Source: Bacillota bacterium
GTDB lineage: Bacteria; Bacillota; Clostridia; Lachnospirales; Lachnospiraceae
DNA length: 64,000 nt
Assembly: GCA_023418475.1 (NCBI GenBank)
Contig: JAEZZO010000027.1
Coordinates: 1-64,000, forward strand
Direction: 5' to 3'
Shown here: in pieces, positions 1 through 8,582 of the stretch
How positions within the stretch are numbered: the stretch's first letter is position 1
Layout: each line of letters begins with the position of its first letter
Notes under the pieces: model-generated
Databases searched by the model: none
Told to the model about the DNA's origin: nothing
Seen by the model: the letters and a program-made list of their open reading frames with translations, nothing else
Made by a program: the position numbers and the translations under genes

Positions 1-101
1 TCATTTTAGATACCTCTCGTATTCTTTGGATTTTTACCAACTGGCCGAGTCAGTAATAATCTAAATTTACTTGAGGTATTTTTTATTGTCAATTTCTTGA
101 C

Positions 102-818
102 CTATTTAAAGTATACAGGAAGCTTTCTGCTGTTTTTCACAACCTCCATAAACAATGCTTCCAAGTTCTCACCGGGATTGATTTTAGACTCGTAGCCAAG
201 CTTCCCTCCCGCTATAATACCAATGTGGTCTGCGATTTGCTCAACCTCGGACAAAATATGGCTCGACAGGATTACGGTAATCCCCTGATTTGGAAACGAG
301 CGAATTAACTCACGTAAGTCCTGTATGCCAATGGGATCAAGACCGTTTGTAGGTTCATCTAAAATCAAGAGCTTAGGATGATTAAGAAGAGCAATCGCAA
401 TGCCGAGGCGCTGCTTCATTCCCATGGAGAACTGCCCGGCACGCTTCTTCCCGGTATTCGTAAGTCCAACAGTTTCAAGTACTTCCTGAATGCGGGAATT
501 CGGTAAACCAAGCAGAAGGGTACGAACCTTAAGGTTTTCTATGGCGGTAAGATTTTCATACAGCGGCGGTGCTTCAATCAAAGCGCCAATGTCAGCTAAA
601 TCTCTGCGCCTCCATGGATGATCTTCAAAAATAATTCTACCGGAGGTGGGGCGCAGCATACCGGTGATCATTTTTAGCGTTGTGGATTTTCCCGCTCCAT
701 TCGGTCCAAGCAGGCCATAGACAGAATTACTTGCTATGGAAAGAGAAACATTGCTGACAGCGTGCTGACCTTTAAAATCTTTGCACAGATGATTCGTATG
801 TAAGATATAGGGATTCAT
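102..818 (-). CDS. ABC transporter ATP-binding protein, BcrA/bacitracin-export type
   Basis: This is the cytoplasmic ATPase of an ABC-2 type exporter, in the group that often handles peptide antibiotics or self-immunity. The 238-residue product shows Walker A (GPNGAGKST), the signature (SMGMKQRLGI), Walker B (LLILDEPTNGLDP) and the H-loop (SSHIL), so all ATPase motifs are intact. I chose the ATG at 818 because AAAGGA lies 8 nt upstream; an in-frame ATG at 824 sits too close to it and the further upstream frame looks non-coding. The partner permease should lie downstream on this strand, beyond position 1 of the window, so the operon is cut. The substrate cannot be read from the sequence. Confidence 0.88.
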   Translation of the reverse strand: MNPYILHTNHLCKDFKGQHAVSNVSLSIASNSVYGLLGPNGAGKSTTLKMITGMLRPTSGRIIFEDHPWRRRDLADIGALIEAPPLYENLTAIENLKVRTLLLGLPNSRIQEVLETVGLTNTGKKRAGQFSMGMKQRLGIAIALLNHPKLLILDEPTNGLDPIGIQDLRELIRSFPNQGITVILSSHILSEVEQIADHIGIIAGGKLGYESKINPGENLEALFMEVVKNSRKLPVYFK

Positions 819-1174
819 TAACATTGTCCTTTCATTTATCATAATTAATAGTATTTGAGTGTTAAAGTCTCTTGATTTTCTTGCGCTCTTCCATTTATAA
901 ATTAGGCAACATGGTTTGGAATAAGCAGGCAATACCTCAGTTTACTAGAATAAAAACAAGACTTTTTGCATTCATAGACTGTCTGATAATAAATATAAAA
1001 GGAAATTATAAAGAATCTATTAAGATATGAAATAAATTTTAATGAAATAAATCCAGTACCACAGCGACACAGGAACGCAATATTACTAGCAAAGGGGAGT
1101 ATTGGCTACGGCCAATATTCCCCTTTTTCTACATGACTATGGAAAGTTCGTAAAGAGTGCTTTCTATCGTTTCC
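819..1174. other. Intergenic stretch between two minus-strand genes
   Basis: These 356 bases hold the leader of the ABC ATPase gene and one strong hairpin at 1091-1126. The rest is AT-rich, with no supported gene and no clear promoter pair that I could identify. Confidence 0.6.
1091..1126. terminator. Strong hairpin, likely bidirectional terminator
   Basis: A 16-bp stem with one G-T pair (arms 1091-1106 and 1111-1126) closes a TACG loop. It begins with an A-run and ends with a T-run on the plus strand. It lies 48 bases past the stop of the iron-sulphur protein gene on the minus strand, where its tail is less T-rich, so its strength in that direction is uncertain. Confidence 0.65.
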
Positions 1175-2086
1175 TTATTTATTTAGGAGTGCGCGTAAAT
1201 TTCTTGGAAGGATATTAATATATTCATATAACCCCAAGGTTTTGATCTTTTCTGTTAATGCAGCAGGATATGTATGAATCGAATTTTCCTCTAAAAGTAA
1301 CAAAGTTTCTTCTTCCGTAAATGAAACCGGTTCAATGACATTGCTTAAATAGTTTCTGTTATTGGGACAGGAGTACTGACATTCAATACATCCAACGATA
1401 CAGTTATGAGAGGAGGGTGATATCCATTCGGGAAAACGCTCTCCGGGATGTTCGTTAAAATGCGTTATGCACCGGTCGCTTTTTATCAGGTAATCTTCGT
1501 TTGTTATCGCATTTGTCGGGCATTTTTTTATACATATCTTACAGGAACTGCAAAAGTCAGTTCGACGAATCTCGTGCCAAACGAATTTCTCACAGGGAAT
1601 ATCAGAATAAAATGTTGTTATCTTATGGAAGCTGCCCATTCCGTCCACATAACATATATTATTTCTTCCATAAGAACCCAGGCCGCTTCTTACTGCCATA
1701 AGTTTTTGCGGTAAACTATCCGTGTAGAGGGCATGAAAACCTCTGGGATTTAGCAATGTATTTAACTGCTTTTCCAAGGTAACAGGTCGACTTACCATAT
1801 CCATATAGGTAGGTGGGAGGGTCAGTGATATTATTTTGGAGTGATAGATCACGTTAACCTTAACAAATGGACTTGGAGATGCAATTGTGATAATGGAACG
1901 GATATCAAAGTCCGTTTTTGGCAATTGAAACATATAGTAGTCTAGTACATCTCTGGTAAAAGGATTAAGTGATGTATTATTCTTTAAATTATCAATATCT
2001 TGTTTTAGATTTTGTAAGCATTCTACTGAAACAATAGAGACCTTATCTCCATTCTTTTTTAATTCATCTTTAATAAAATTAATCAT
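1175..2086 (-). CDS. QueG-like double [4Fe-4S] protein (epoxyqueuosine reductase family relative)
   Basis: The 303-residue product resembles the QueG/epoxyqueuosine reductase family: a central LGSYGRNN segment of the cobalamin-domain type, then two ferredoxin-like cysteine groups, CSSCKICIKKCP near residue 180 and CIVGCIECQYSCP near residue 233. Those eight cysteines would bind two [4Fe-4S] clusters. The family reduces epoxyqueuosine in tRNA using B12, but many Clostridia carry orphan paralogues whose function is unknown. No queuosine gene is nearby, so I do not assign queG. The ATG at 2086 is preferred over 2098 because GGAG lies 5 nt upstream of it; the upstream ATG is part of the repeat-derived leader. 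The gene stands alone. Confidence 0.75.
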   Translation of the reverse strand: MINFIKDELKKNGDKVSIVSVECLQNLKQDIDNLKNNTSLNPFTRDVLDYYMFQLPKTDFDIRSIITIASPSPFVKVNVIYHSKIISLTLPPTYMDMVSRPVTLEKQLNTLLNPRGFHALYTDSLPQKLMAVRSGLGSYGRNNICYVDGMGSFHKITTFYSDIPCEKFVWHEIRRTDFCSSCKICIKKCPTNAITNEDYLIKSDRCITHFNEHPGERFPEWISPSSHNCIVGCIECQYSCPNNRNYLSNVIEPVSFTEEETLLLLEENSIHTYPAALTEKIKTLGLYEYINILPRNLRALLNK

Positions 2087-2185
2087 ATTTTCTCCCATTC
2101 CGCCGCCAGCGGCGGCACAAACAACGCCTGAAAGAATTCCTGCGCATGTTTTGTGCGCATATTAAGTTTGCGTTGTTTTTACACA
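2087..2185 (-). repeat. Leader repeat copy LR1, upstream of the QueG-like gene
   Basis: Read on the minus strand, this leader contains AAACTTAATATGCGCAC followed by AAAACATGCGCAGGAA, the same order as the repeats at 20541 and 62754. The part next to the gene is degenerate and includes a GCCGCCGCTGGCGGC hairpin. It ends against the start codon, as in the other copies. Confidence 0.7.
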
Positions 2186-2280
2186 TCTCGTAAATAATTC
2201 GATTGCTTGACTATACAATAACATATTTTGAATTATCTGTAAAATTAATAGTTTTGAATAGAATTATCAAGTACATTGAT

Positions 2281-2410
2281 ACTGTTCACAGGCGAGTCAA
2301 ATTCTAAGCGTTGTAACCGATCAGTGCATCCGAATAAGAGGAATTTGTATACGCACTTCGTAATGCCTCTCCGCGGGAGTGGCTGCGTTTTTTAAGTACT
2401 TATCGGATGT
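2281..2410 (+). repeat. Short palindromic repeat, family B, copy 1
   Basis: It starts with ACTGTTCACAGGCGAGTCAA and ends with AAGTACTTATCGGATG; the GCATCCGAATAAG segment between them is the inverted partner. The same blocks occur at 32551, 38945 and 43735. This copy has an insertion of about 50 bases between the two halves. No coding potential is apparent. Confidence 0.65.
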
Positions 2411-2434
2411 ATAGAAGATAAAATTGACTTATAA

Positions 2435-2452
2435 CAGATAAAATTTTATCTG
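2435..2452. promoter_or_regulatory. Perfect 18-bp palindrome upstream of the sigma-factor operon
   Basis: CAGATAAAATTTTATCTG is its own reverse complement and lies 76 bases before the sigma-factor start. An AGATAAAATT copy also occurs at about 2416. It could be an operator. A TGTTATGAT extended -10-like sequence ends at 2486, but no convincing -35 box precedes it. Confidence 0.35.
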
Positions 2453-2527
2453 ACACTATCTTTTTTATGATTATCATTGTTATGATATAGGAAGAGTTCT
2501 TTAAAAGTTGCGGAAAAGAGGTGCAGA

Positions 2528-3052
2528 ATGGAGGATGATTATTATTTAATCGGTAAGATGAAAAAGGGAGATGATAATTCGCTGGAACTATTTATCCGGA
2601 AGTATTATTCGGAAATATTAAAGTATTGTTATCGTAACCTGAGAGGCAGTAATATGGCGGAAGACATCACCCAGGAGACTTTTGTATGCTTTGTAAAGAG
2701 CTTAAATAGATATCATCATTATGGGAAGGCCAGAAACTATTTATACACCATTGCAGGAAATCTATGCAAAAATCAATATAAAATGAGGTCATTCATATCG
2801 CTGGAGGAACAAATTCATGCTATAGAAGCAACAGAGAGTAATATTGAGCGAAAGATAGATATGGAAAATGCATTACAAAAGCTTCCTGCCGAGTTTCGGG
2901 AAATACTGATACTTCATTATTTTCAGGATCTGAAATTGAAAGAGATTGCAAAAATATTGGAAATTGGACTTCCATTAGTGAAATACCGGCTGGCGAAAGC
3001 AAAGGAAAAGTTAAAAATAATAATGGAAGAGGAGGAAGGCACATGGACCTGA
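2528..3052 (+). CDS. ECF-type RNA polymerase sigma factor
   Basis: The 174-residue protein has the two-domain layout of extracytoplasmic-function sigma factors. Region 2 spans residues 10-75 (core-binding segment with AEDITQETF), and region 4 spans 110-165 (LPAEFREILILHYFQDLKLKEIA, then a helix-turn-helix recognition helix). It should direct RNA polymerase to a small set of promoters. AGAGGTG precedes the ATG. The next gene begins 10 bases before this one ends, so the two are translationally coupled, which fits a sigma factor with a membrane regulator. The ABC genes that follow are the probable output. The signal sensed is not visible. Confidence 0.9.
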   Translation: MEDDYYLIGKMKKGDDNSLELFIRKYYSEILKYCYRNLRGSNMAEDITQETFVCFVKSLNRYHHYGKARNYLYTIAGNLCKNQYKMRSFISLEEQIHAIEATESNIERKIDMENALQKLPAEFREILILHYFQDLKLKEIAKILEIGLPLVKYRLAKAKEKLKIIMEEEEGTWT

Positions 3053-3804
3053 TGGAAGAAAAAATAAGACACAGGAAGGAATTAGAGAATTATCCGGAAG
3101 TTCAGGAAGAGAAACTTATCCAAACAATCCTGGCATCAAAACAGGCACTTTTCAATAACAGTTCGGAAGAGAGAGTATCGTATTTTGAATTTCTGTACAT
3201 TCAAGCTAGTTTTATTAAGAAACGTTGGTGGCTATTTCAAGCCGGAATATTAATTCTGTTGTGGAGTTATTTATATATGACACAGGGTGATTTTGCCGTT
3301 TACAGGGGGATAGGAATTCTAATACCTGTATTTGTTATTCTTGCCATACCCGAACTATGGAAAAACATACATTCAAAATCCTGGGAAATCGAAAATACCG
3401 CCTATTATTCACTTCGGCAGGTCTATTCGGCAAGGCTCCTGCTATTTGGAGGTGCGGATCTACTAATGCTCAGTATATTTATGATAACGTCAAATATTGT
3501 AATGCAGATCAGCCTCTATGATATTTTGATACAATGCCTGCTGCCATTTAACCTGACTTGCTGCATTTGCTTTGGCATATTATGCGGAAAACGCTTTTCC
3601 TCAGAGTATATTGCGGTTGCCTTCTGTATAACAGGGGCGGCCATCTGGCATCAATTTGTATTGAACACAGAGCTTTATTTGTCCTTATCAAAGGGTATAT
3701 TGCTAGGTATGCTTGTATTATCGGCAGCTTTTCTAGTATTTACAATAAGAAAATTATTGAAAAACTGTACAGGTTATAGTGAGGTGAATTTATTATGGAA
3801 TTAG
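3043..3804 (+). CDS. Polytopic membrane protein, putative sigma regulator
   Basis: The 253-residue product has a charged cytoplasmic N-terminus of about 60 residues followed by about six hydrophobic segments (roughly residues 66-80, 90-105, 132-152, 158-180, 188-205 and 215-235). I see no zinc-binding anti-sigma motif (HxxxCxxC). Its position, overlapping the sigma gene by 10 bases and the ABC ATPase gene by 10 bases, suggests it controls the sigma factor or forms part of the transporter. This is inference from context only; the sequence family is not one I recognise by name. Confidence 0.6.
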   Translation: MDLMEEKIRHRKELENYPEVQEEKLIQTILASKQALFNNSSEERVSYFEFLYIQASFIKKRWWLFQAGILILLWSYLYMTQGDFAVYRGIGILIPVFVILAIPELWKNIHSKSWEIENTAYYSLRQVYSARLLLFGGADLLMLSIFMITSNIVMQISLYDILIQCLLPFNLTCCICFGILCGKRFSSEYIAVAFCITGAAIWHQFVLNTELYLSLSKGILLGMLVLSAAFLVFTIRKLLKNCTGYSEVNLLWN

Positions 3805-4682
3805 TATTAGATAATTTGACAAAGACATTTCAGGATACAATTGCAGTGGACCATATTGCTTATACGATGAAGAACGGGGTATATGGATTATTAGGAGCAA
3901 ATGGAGCCGGAAAAACCACATTAATGCGTATGTTGTGTACACTGGTGAAGCCTTCACAGGGAAGCATTATGCTGGATGGAAAGGATATATGGACATTAGG
4001 CAGTCTATATCGCAAGGATTTAGGCTATCTTCCGCAGGAATTCGGATATTATCCTGATTTTACAGCAATGGATTATCTGAGGTATATCGCATCCATAAAA
4101 GGGATTAAGACGTCTTTTGCTAAGAAAAAATCAATAGAGCTATTGCATAAGGTAGGGCTGGAGGGTGTCGGTAATAAGAAAATCAAGAAGTATTCAGGGG
4201 GGATGAAAAGACGTCTTGGAATTGCACAAGCCATGCTAAATGATCCCCGGATATTAATTATGGATGAACCCACTGCAGGACTTGATCCAAACGAGAGAAT
4301 ACGTTTCCGTAATTTAATCGGAGAACTTGCAAAGGAACGGTTGGTACTTCTTTCAACGCATATTGTCTCAGACGTGGAATATATAGCAGATGAGATTTTA
4401 TTAATGAAAGCAGGTAAAATCGAATGCAGTGGCAGCTTGCAGGAACTTATCTTAAAGCTTCCGGTGAAAGCATGGAGCTGTGATGTGAGTAAACAGGAAG
4501 CTGATCAGTATATAAAAAGCTATAAAGTGGTTAATATCAAGCCTAGAGCACAGGATACGAAGCTTCGTCTGCTTCATAATAGTCCGCCATGTGTAACAGC
4601 CAAGGAAGAGGAAATAACGCTTGAGGATATCTACTTCTACTATTTTGGAGAGAAAGCAGGTGATAGAGATGCTGCATTATGA
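3795..4682 (+). CDS. ABC transporter ATP-binding protein
   Basis: The 295-residue ATPase carries Walker A (GANGAGKTT), a Q-loop (YLPQEFGYY), the signature (YSGGMKRRLGI), Walker B (ILIMDEPTAGLDP) and the H-loop (LSTHIV). After the ATPase core there is a C-terminal extension of about 80 residues, typical of ABC-2 exporters of this class. It overlaps the preceding membrane gene by 10 bases and the permease gene by 14 bases, so all four genes from the sigma factor on form one coupled operon. The transported substrate is unknown. Confidence 0.9.
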   Translation: MELVLDNLTKTFQDTIAVDHIAYTMKNGVYGLLGANGAGKTTLMRMLCTLVKPSQGSIMLDGKDIWTLGSLYRKDLGYLPQEFGYYPDFTAMDYLRYIASIKGIKTSFAKKKSIELLHKVGLEGVGNKKIKKYSGGMKRRLGIAQAMLNDPRILIMDEPTAGLDPNERIRFRNLIGELAKERLVLLSTHIVSDVEYIADEILLMKAGKIECSGSLQELILKLPVKAWSCDVSKQEADQYIKSYKVVNIKPRAQDTKLRLLHNSPPCVTAKEEEITLEDIYFYYFGEKAGDRDAAL

Positions 4683-5895
4683 GATCAAAAAAGTGTTTTC
4701 AAGAAATGGAAATAAATTTGCCGTATTGCTTCTTGGAATACTTATTCTTTTTGTGGCGGTATTTTGCACCAATTCTTCTGTTTGGGTCAACGACAAAGGA
4801 GAGATAGAGCAGGGGCCGGGCGCAGTACAAAAAATGAAGAAGGCTTCGCTAAATTGGTCAGGCCCTCTTTCCAATGACAAAATCGCACAGGTAATTGTTG
4901 AAAACAGAAGAATAAATGAAACCCCGGAAGCGAAATCGGAAAATACAAGCCAGCAGAATATAGCATATGGACGGAAACAGGGCTTCATGGATATTCGTAA
5001 TCTGATCAATATATCATTTAGTGATTTTCGGGAGTATGATTATTACAAAGCGGATCGCTTAAAGTCTTCCGATGCAGAATATTTTTATAGCAATAGAATA
5101 GATTCTCTAAAAAGATGGCTGGAGGGTGAAGCAAAATATTATTATACAGAAACAGAAAAAAATTATTTTCTTCAGCAATATAAGAAAATGGAGGTGCCGC
5201 TCAAATATGAATATATGGATGGCTGGAAAAATCTTTTAGAATATGCACCAACGATGAGTATGATCATGACAATTATAATAGGCGTTATCATTGCACCTAT
5301 CTTTTCTTGTGAAAAGCAATTAAATGCTGATGCTGTATTCTTTTCTGCTTATTATGGCAGAAGCAGGGCGGTTTATGCAAAAGGAGCAGCTGGCTTTTTA
5401 ATTACGACCGTGATCTATTGGATTACAATGCTTCTATACACCAGTATTATTCTAATGATTTTCGGTGTCAGCGGAGCAGACTGTAAAATTCAAGCGGCTA
5501 ATTCCTGGAAAAGTTTTTACAATATGACGAATTTGCAGGAATATCTGATTGTTTTATTTGGAGGCTATCTGGGCTGCAGCTTTATGGCAGTACTTACCAT
5601 GTATGTTTCAGCAAAATTTAAATCCACGGTACTTGCGGCCATCGTTCCGTTCATTTTAATATTTGCACCGTCTTTCTTAGGCTTTATCAACAGCAGATGG
5701 CTATCGGAAGCATTGGGACTTTTTCCAGATCAGCTTTTGCAGCTTAATATAGCATTAAATCTATTTAATGTATATGAAATAGGTGGAAAAGTAGTTGGAG
5801 GTGTAATACTTTTGTTTATTATTTATCTTTTGTTAACCGCTTTATTCATACCGGTCATTTTTCATAAATTTCAAAAATGTGAAGTGAAAGGATAG
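4669..5895 (+). CDS. ABC-2 type transporter permease
   Basis: This 408-residue protein has one N-terminal membrane helix (residues about 16-36), then a soluble, probably extracellular region of about 160 residues, then five to six helices from about 200 to 405. That is the usual plan of ABC-2 exporter permeases with a large external domain. The start at 4669 is chosen over 4621 because GCAGGTG lies six bases upstream and because the earlier region is still coding for the ATPase in another frame. It is the membrane partner of the ATPase just upstream. No terminator follows immediately. Confidence 0.82.
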   Translation: MLHYEIKKVFSRNGNKFAVLLLGILILFVAVFCTNSSVWVNDKGEIEQGPGAVQKMKKASLNWSGPLSNDKIAQVIVENRRINETPEAKSENTSQQNIAYGRKQGFMDIRNLINISFSDFREYDYYKADRLKSSDAEYFYSNRIDSLKRWLEGEAKYYYTETEKNYFLQQYKKMEVPLKYEYMDGWKNLLEYAPTMSMIMTIIIGVIIAPIFSCEKQLNADAVFFSAYYGRSRAVYAKGAAGFLITTVIYWITMLLYTSIILMIFGVSGADCKIQAANSWKSFYNMTNLQEYLIVLFGGYLGCSFMAVLTMYVSAKFKSTVLAAIVPFILIFAPSFLGFINSRWLSEALGLFPDQLLQLNIALNLFNVYEIGGKVVGGVILLFIIYLLLTALFIPVIFHKFQKCEVKG

Positions 5896-6010
5896 AAGTG
5901 ATGCAGACGTTATAGCTGAAAAGAGGATATAGGATTAATACTATATAAATTAAGAAATATTAAATAAAACAATCACATATCAAAAAAATAAAAATCACAT
6001 AACATATAGC

Positions 6011-6039
6011 TTGACATTAGCTATCAAAATATGTAATAT
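6011..6039 (+). promoter_or_regulatory. Promoter of the FtsX permease-ATPase-TetR operon
   Basis: A consensus -35 box TTGACA (6011-6016) is separated by 17 bases from TAATAT (6034-6039). The -10 box lies inside the first operator palindrome, so a bound repressor would block polymerase directly. Confidence 0.8.
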
Positions 6040-6076
6040 AAATATATCGACCGATGGTCGATATATTTATATTACA
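6032..6076. promoter_or_regulatory. Operator 1: 45-bp perfect palindrome
   Basis: The arms at 6032-6052 and 6056-6076 are exact reverse complements over 21 bases around a GAT centre. The core is CGACCGATGGTCG. It overlaps the -10 box and transcription start. The TetR protein encoded at the end of this operon is the likely ligand. Confidence 0.75.
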
Positions 6077-6079
6077 AGC

Positions 6080-6105
6080 CGACCGATGGTCGATATATTT
6101 ATTTA
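6080..6105. promoter_or_regulatory. Operator 2: second copy of the CGACC-GAT-GGTCG site
   Basis: The same 13-base core and right flank recur with a poorer left flank. The two centres, 6054 and 6086, are 32 bases apart, close to three helical turns, so repressor dimers would sit on the same face of the DNA. Confidence 0.7.
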
Positions 6106-6177
6106 GAATGCTGTATGGCATTAAAAATGCATATTACATATATGTATCAGGATATGCTGAAAGGAGAGTAGGGAGAA

Positions 6178-8508
6178 ATGATGCTTTTACTTACACTTGT
6201 CCGAAAGGACATAAAAAGAAATAGGGCAATAACAGCCGCGCTCGTAATATTTTTAATACTTTCTGCTGTTTTTATGGCGGGTGGACTTAGAATAACAGGT
6301 ATCCTGATATCTTCCCTGAATAGCTTTAACAAAATTGCAATGCCGCCGGATTATGTACAGATGCATAAGGGAGAATGGGAGGAAAAAGCCTTTCAAAGCT
6401 TTGCCAAAAATCAAAGTTATGTAAAGGATGCATTAATCATCAGGATGCTTGATATTAATAACGTACACATCATCTACAATGGTGAATCTCTTGAAAGATG
6501 CCTGATGGACAATGGATTTGTTACGCAGAATGAGAAGTTTGATTACCTTCTTGATCAGAATAATAGAATCGCAGTAATAAAGGACGGAGAGATTGGGGTT
6601 CCGGTATACTATTCGCAGGATTTAAAAATCAAGGTAGGAGATACAATTGTGCTGCGGGATGGAGATTATCAGAAGGAACTTAGGGTAGCAGCAATTATCC
6701 GTGATTCCACCATGAATTCGGCGTTATCATATTCAAAACGTTTTCTGATCAGCCAAAACGATCAGAAGGAATTAGCGCTTCATATAGGAGAGTGGGAATA
6801 TTGCTTTGAATTTCTGCTAAAGGATAATGCCTCTGCCGCTGAATTAAAAAATAACTATATGGAAGCCGGATTACCATCGAACGGTGTGGCAGTTACGGCA
6901 GGAATTTTTAATATGATTAACGCTTTCTCCTACGGCTTGGTTGTGATGGTAATCATTGCAATCAGTATATTGCTGATCAGCATGTCAATTTTATGCCTAT
7001 CCTATATTATCCGGGCAACCATGGCAGAGGAGAATTACTCGATTGGAGAAATGAAAGCAATTGGAATACCAGGTAAGGAAATAGAGAAATTATATCATAT
7101 CAAATATACAATACTTACACTTATAGCAGCAGTAATCGGTTATATTGCATCGATACCCTTCGGAGATTTCTATGCCGAAACGATTATCCGATATTGTGGA
7201 TCTGGAAACAGTCAATGGATGAAATGGATATTCCCTTTAGTGGGAGTAGTGCTTCTTGGTCTTTTTGTAATGCTGCGCTGTCACAGGATTATTCGGAGAA
7301 ATTTGAAGAGTACAGTTATGGAGCTGATGCGCGGAGAAGAGAAAATAAAAAAAGAAGGGCATTATACATTGCCTTTCCAGGGATTTCGGTACCGTAATTT
7401 TACAATTGCTTTCGGTGAGCTGAAATGTATATGGAAGGAATATATTGTTATTTTTTTGATTTTTGCATTTTCCTCCTTTTTGATTTTACTTCCTATGAAT
7501 ATGAACCATACAATTAATAATCCGGCTTTTCTATCCTACATGGGAATTGGAGAAAGCGATATTCGTATTGATATCCAGTATAGCAAGAATTTAGCGCAAC
7601 AAAATGATGCAATGCTGGCTTATCTGGAGAAGGATCAGGATATTGATCATTATGCTGTGTACCGGAATGGTTATGTTCAGTCACTGAATGCAGAAGGAGA
7701 GAAAGAATATATCCGGGTGCAGAATGGAGATAATTCGGTATTTCGAGTAGAATACCTGGAAGGTAATGCACCGCAAAGTAAGCAGGATATGGCTCTTTCC
7801 TATATGAATTCTGTAAGCCTAGGTAAAAAAACAGGAGATTTTATTACTGTAACTTACCGGGGAAAGGAGTTAATCTTTCAGATCTGCGGTATCTATCAGG
7901 ATATTACTTATGGAGGGAAAACCGCAAAAGCAGCGATTGATTTTCAAAAGGAGGACATTGAAGGCTACATGACCTATCTTGAAGTCAGAGATGGCATTAA
8001 TGTTGAAAAAAAAGCAGCCAAACTCAGAGAGGCTCTGCCTTATTGCAAGGTAAACCCTGTCAATGAGTTTGTATTTCAGACGTTAAACACAATTGTGAAG
8101 GACATGAATCTCGTGGAGCGTGCATCAATTGCAATTTCACTGCTTTTTATTATTTTGATTACCGTAATGTTTTTACAACTGATTATTGCCAGGGAGCATA
8201 GTGCGATTGCAATAAAAAAAGTGCTTGGTTTTTCATCCCTTGATATAAGAATTCAGCTGGGTATTAGAATTCTTATCATACAGCTACTGGCAATCATAGC
8301 AGGAACGATATTTGCCAATACGTTTGGTGAGATTATTTTTGCCGGAATGCTTTCCTTTGTGGGTGTAGCTAAAATTAAACTTTTAGCAGAACCGGTACTG
8401 GCATACCTTCTATGTCCGGCAGTACAGCTGTTAACTGTTATTGTAACAGTAATGACAGGAACCAGGATAATTAATTGTTATCACATCAGAGATCAGATTA
8501 CAGAATAA
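6178..8508 (+). CDS. FtsX-like ABC transporter permease
   Basis: The 776-residue permease has the duplicated FtsX/MacB layout: a helix at about 20-40, a large extracellular region to about 250, three helices (about 250-360), a linker, another helix near 420, a second extracellular region, and three final helices from about 650 to 765. Such proteins act with a LolD/MacB-type ATPase in peptide sensing, resistance or lipoprotein handling rather than bulk transport. The ATPase and a TetR regulator follow in the same direction. Two ATGs are adjacent at the start; AAGGAG lies 11 bases before the first. The promoter and operators upstream imply tight repression. Confidence 0.87.
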   Translation: MMLLLTLVRKDIKRNRAITAALVIFLILSAVFMAGGLRITGILISSLNSFNKIAMPPDYVQMHKGEWEEKAFQSFAKNQSYVKDALIIRMLDINNVHIIYNGESLERCLMDNGFVTQNEKFDYLLDQNNRIAVIKDGEIGVPVYYSQDLKIKVGDTIVLRDGDYQKELRVAAIIRDSTMNSALSYSKRFLISQNDQKELALHIGEWEYCFEFLLKDNASAAELKNNYMEAGLPSNGVAVTAGIFNMINAFSYGLVVMVIIAISILLISMSILCLSYIIRATMAEENYSIGEMKAIGIPGKEIEKLYHIKYTILTLIAAVIGYIASIPFGDFYAETIIRYCGSGNSQWMKWIFPLVGVVLLGLFVMLRCHRIIRRNLKSTVMELMRGEEKIKKEGHYTLPFQGFRYRNFTIAFGELKCIWKEYIVIFLIFAFSSFLILLPMNMNHTINNPAFLSYMGIGESDIRIDIQYSKNLAQQNDAMLAYLEKDQDIDHYAVYRNGYVQSLNAEGEKEYIRVQNGDNSVFRVEYLEGNAPQSKQDMALSYMNSVSLGKKTGDFITVTYRGKELIFQICGIYQDITYGGKTAKAAIDFQKEDIEGYMTYLEVRDGINVEKKAAKLREALPYCKVNPVNEFVFQTLNTIVKDMNLVERASIAISLLFIILITVMFLQLIIAREHSAIAIKKVLGFSSLDIRIQLGIRILIIQLLAIIAGTIFANTFGEIIFAGMLSFVGVAKIKLLAEPVLAYLLCPAVQLLTVIVTVMTGTRIINCYHIRDQITE

Positions 8509-8582
8509 TCGGTATATTCAATAATATAAGCTTTGGGTTTTACATGGATCTAAATACTAATAATTGAATAAGGAAGTAGAGT

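Noticed and set aside
1..101. Start of the exporter permease gene that should follow the first ATPase
   Set aside because: No start codon with a ribosome site is readable on the minus strand in these bases; the gene probably lies outside the window.
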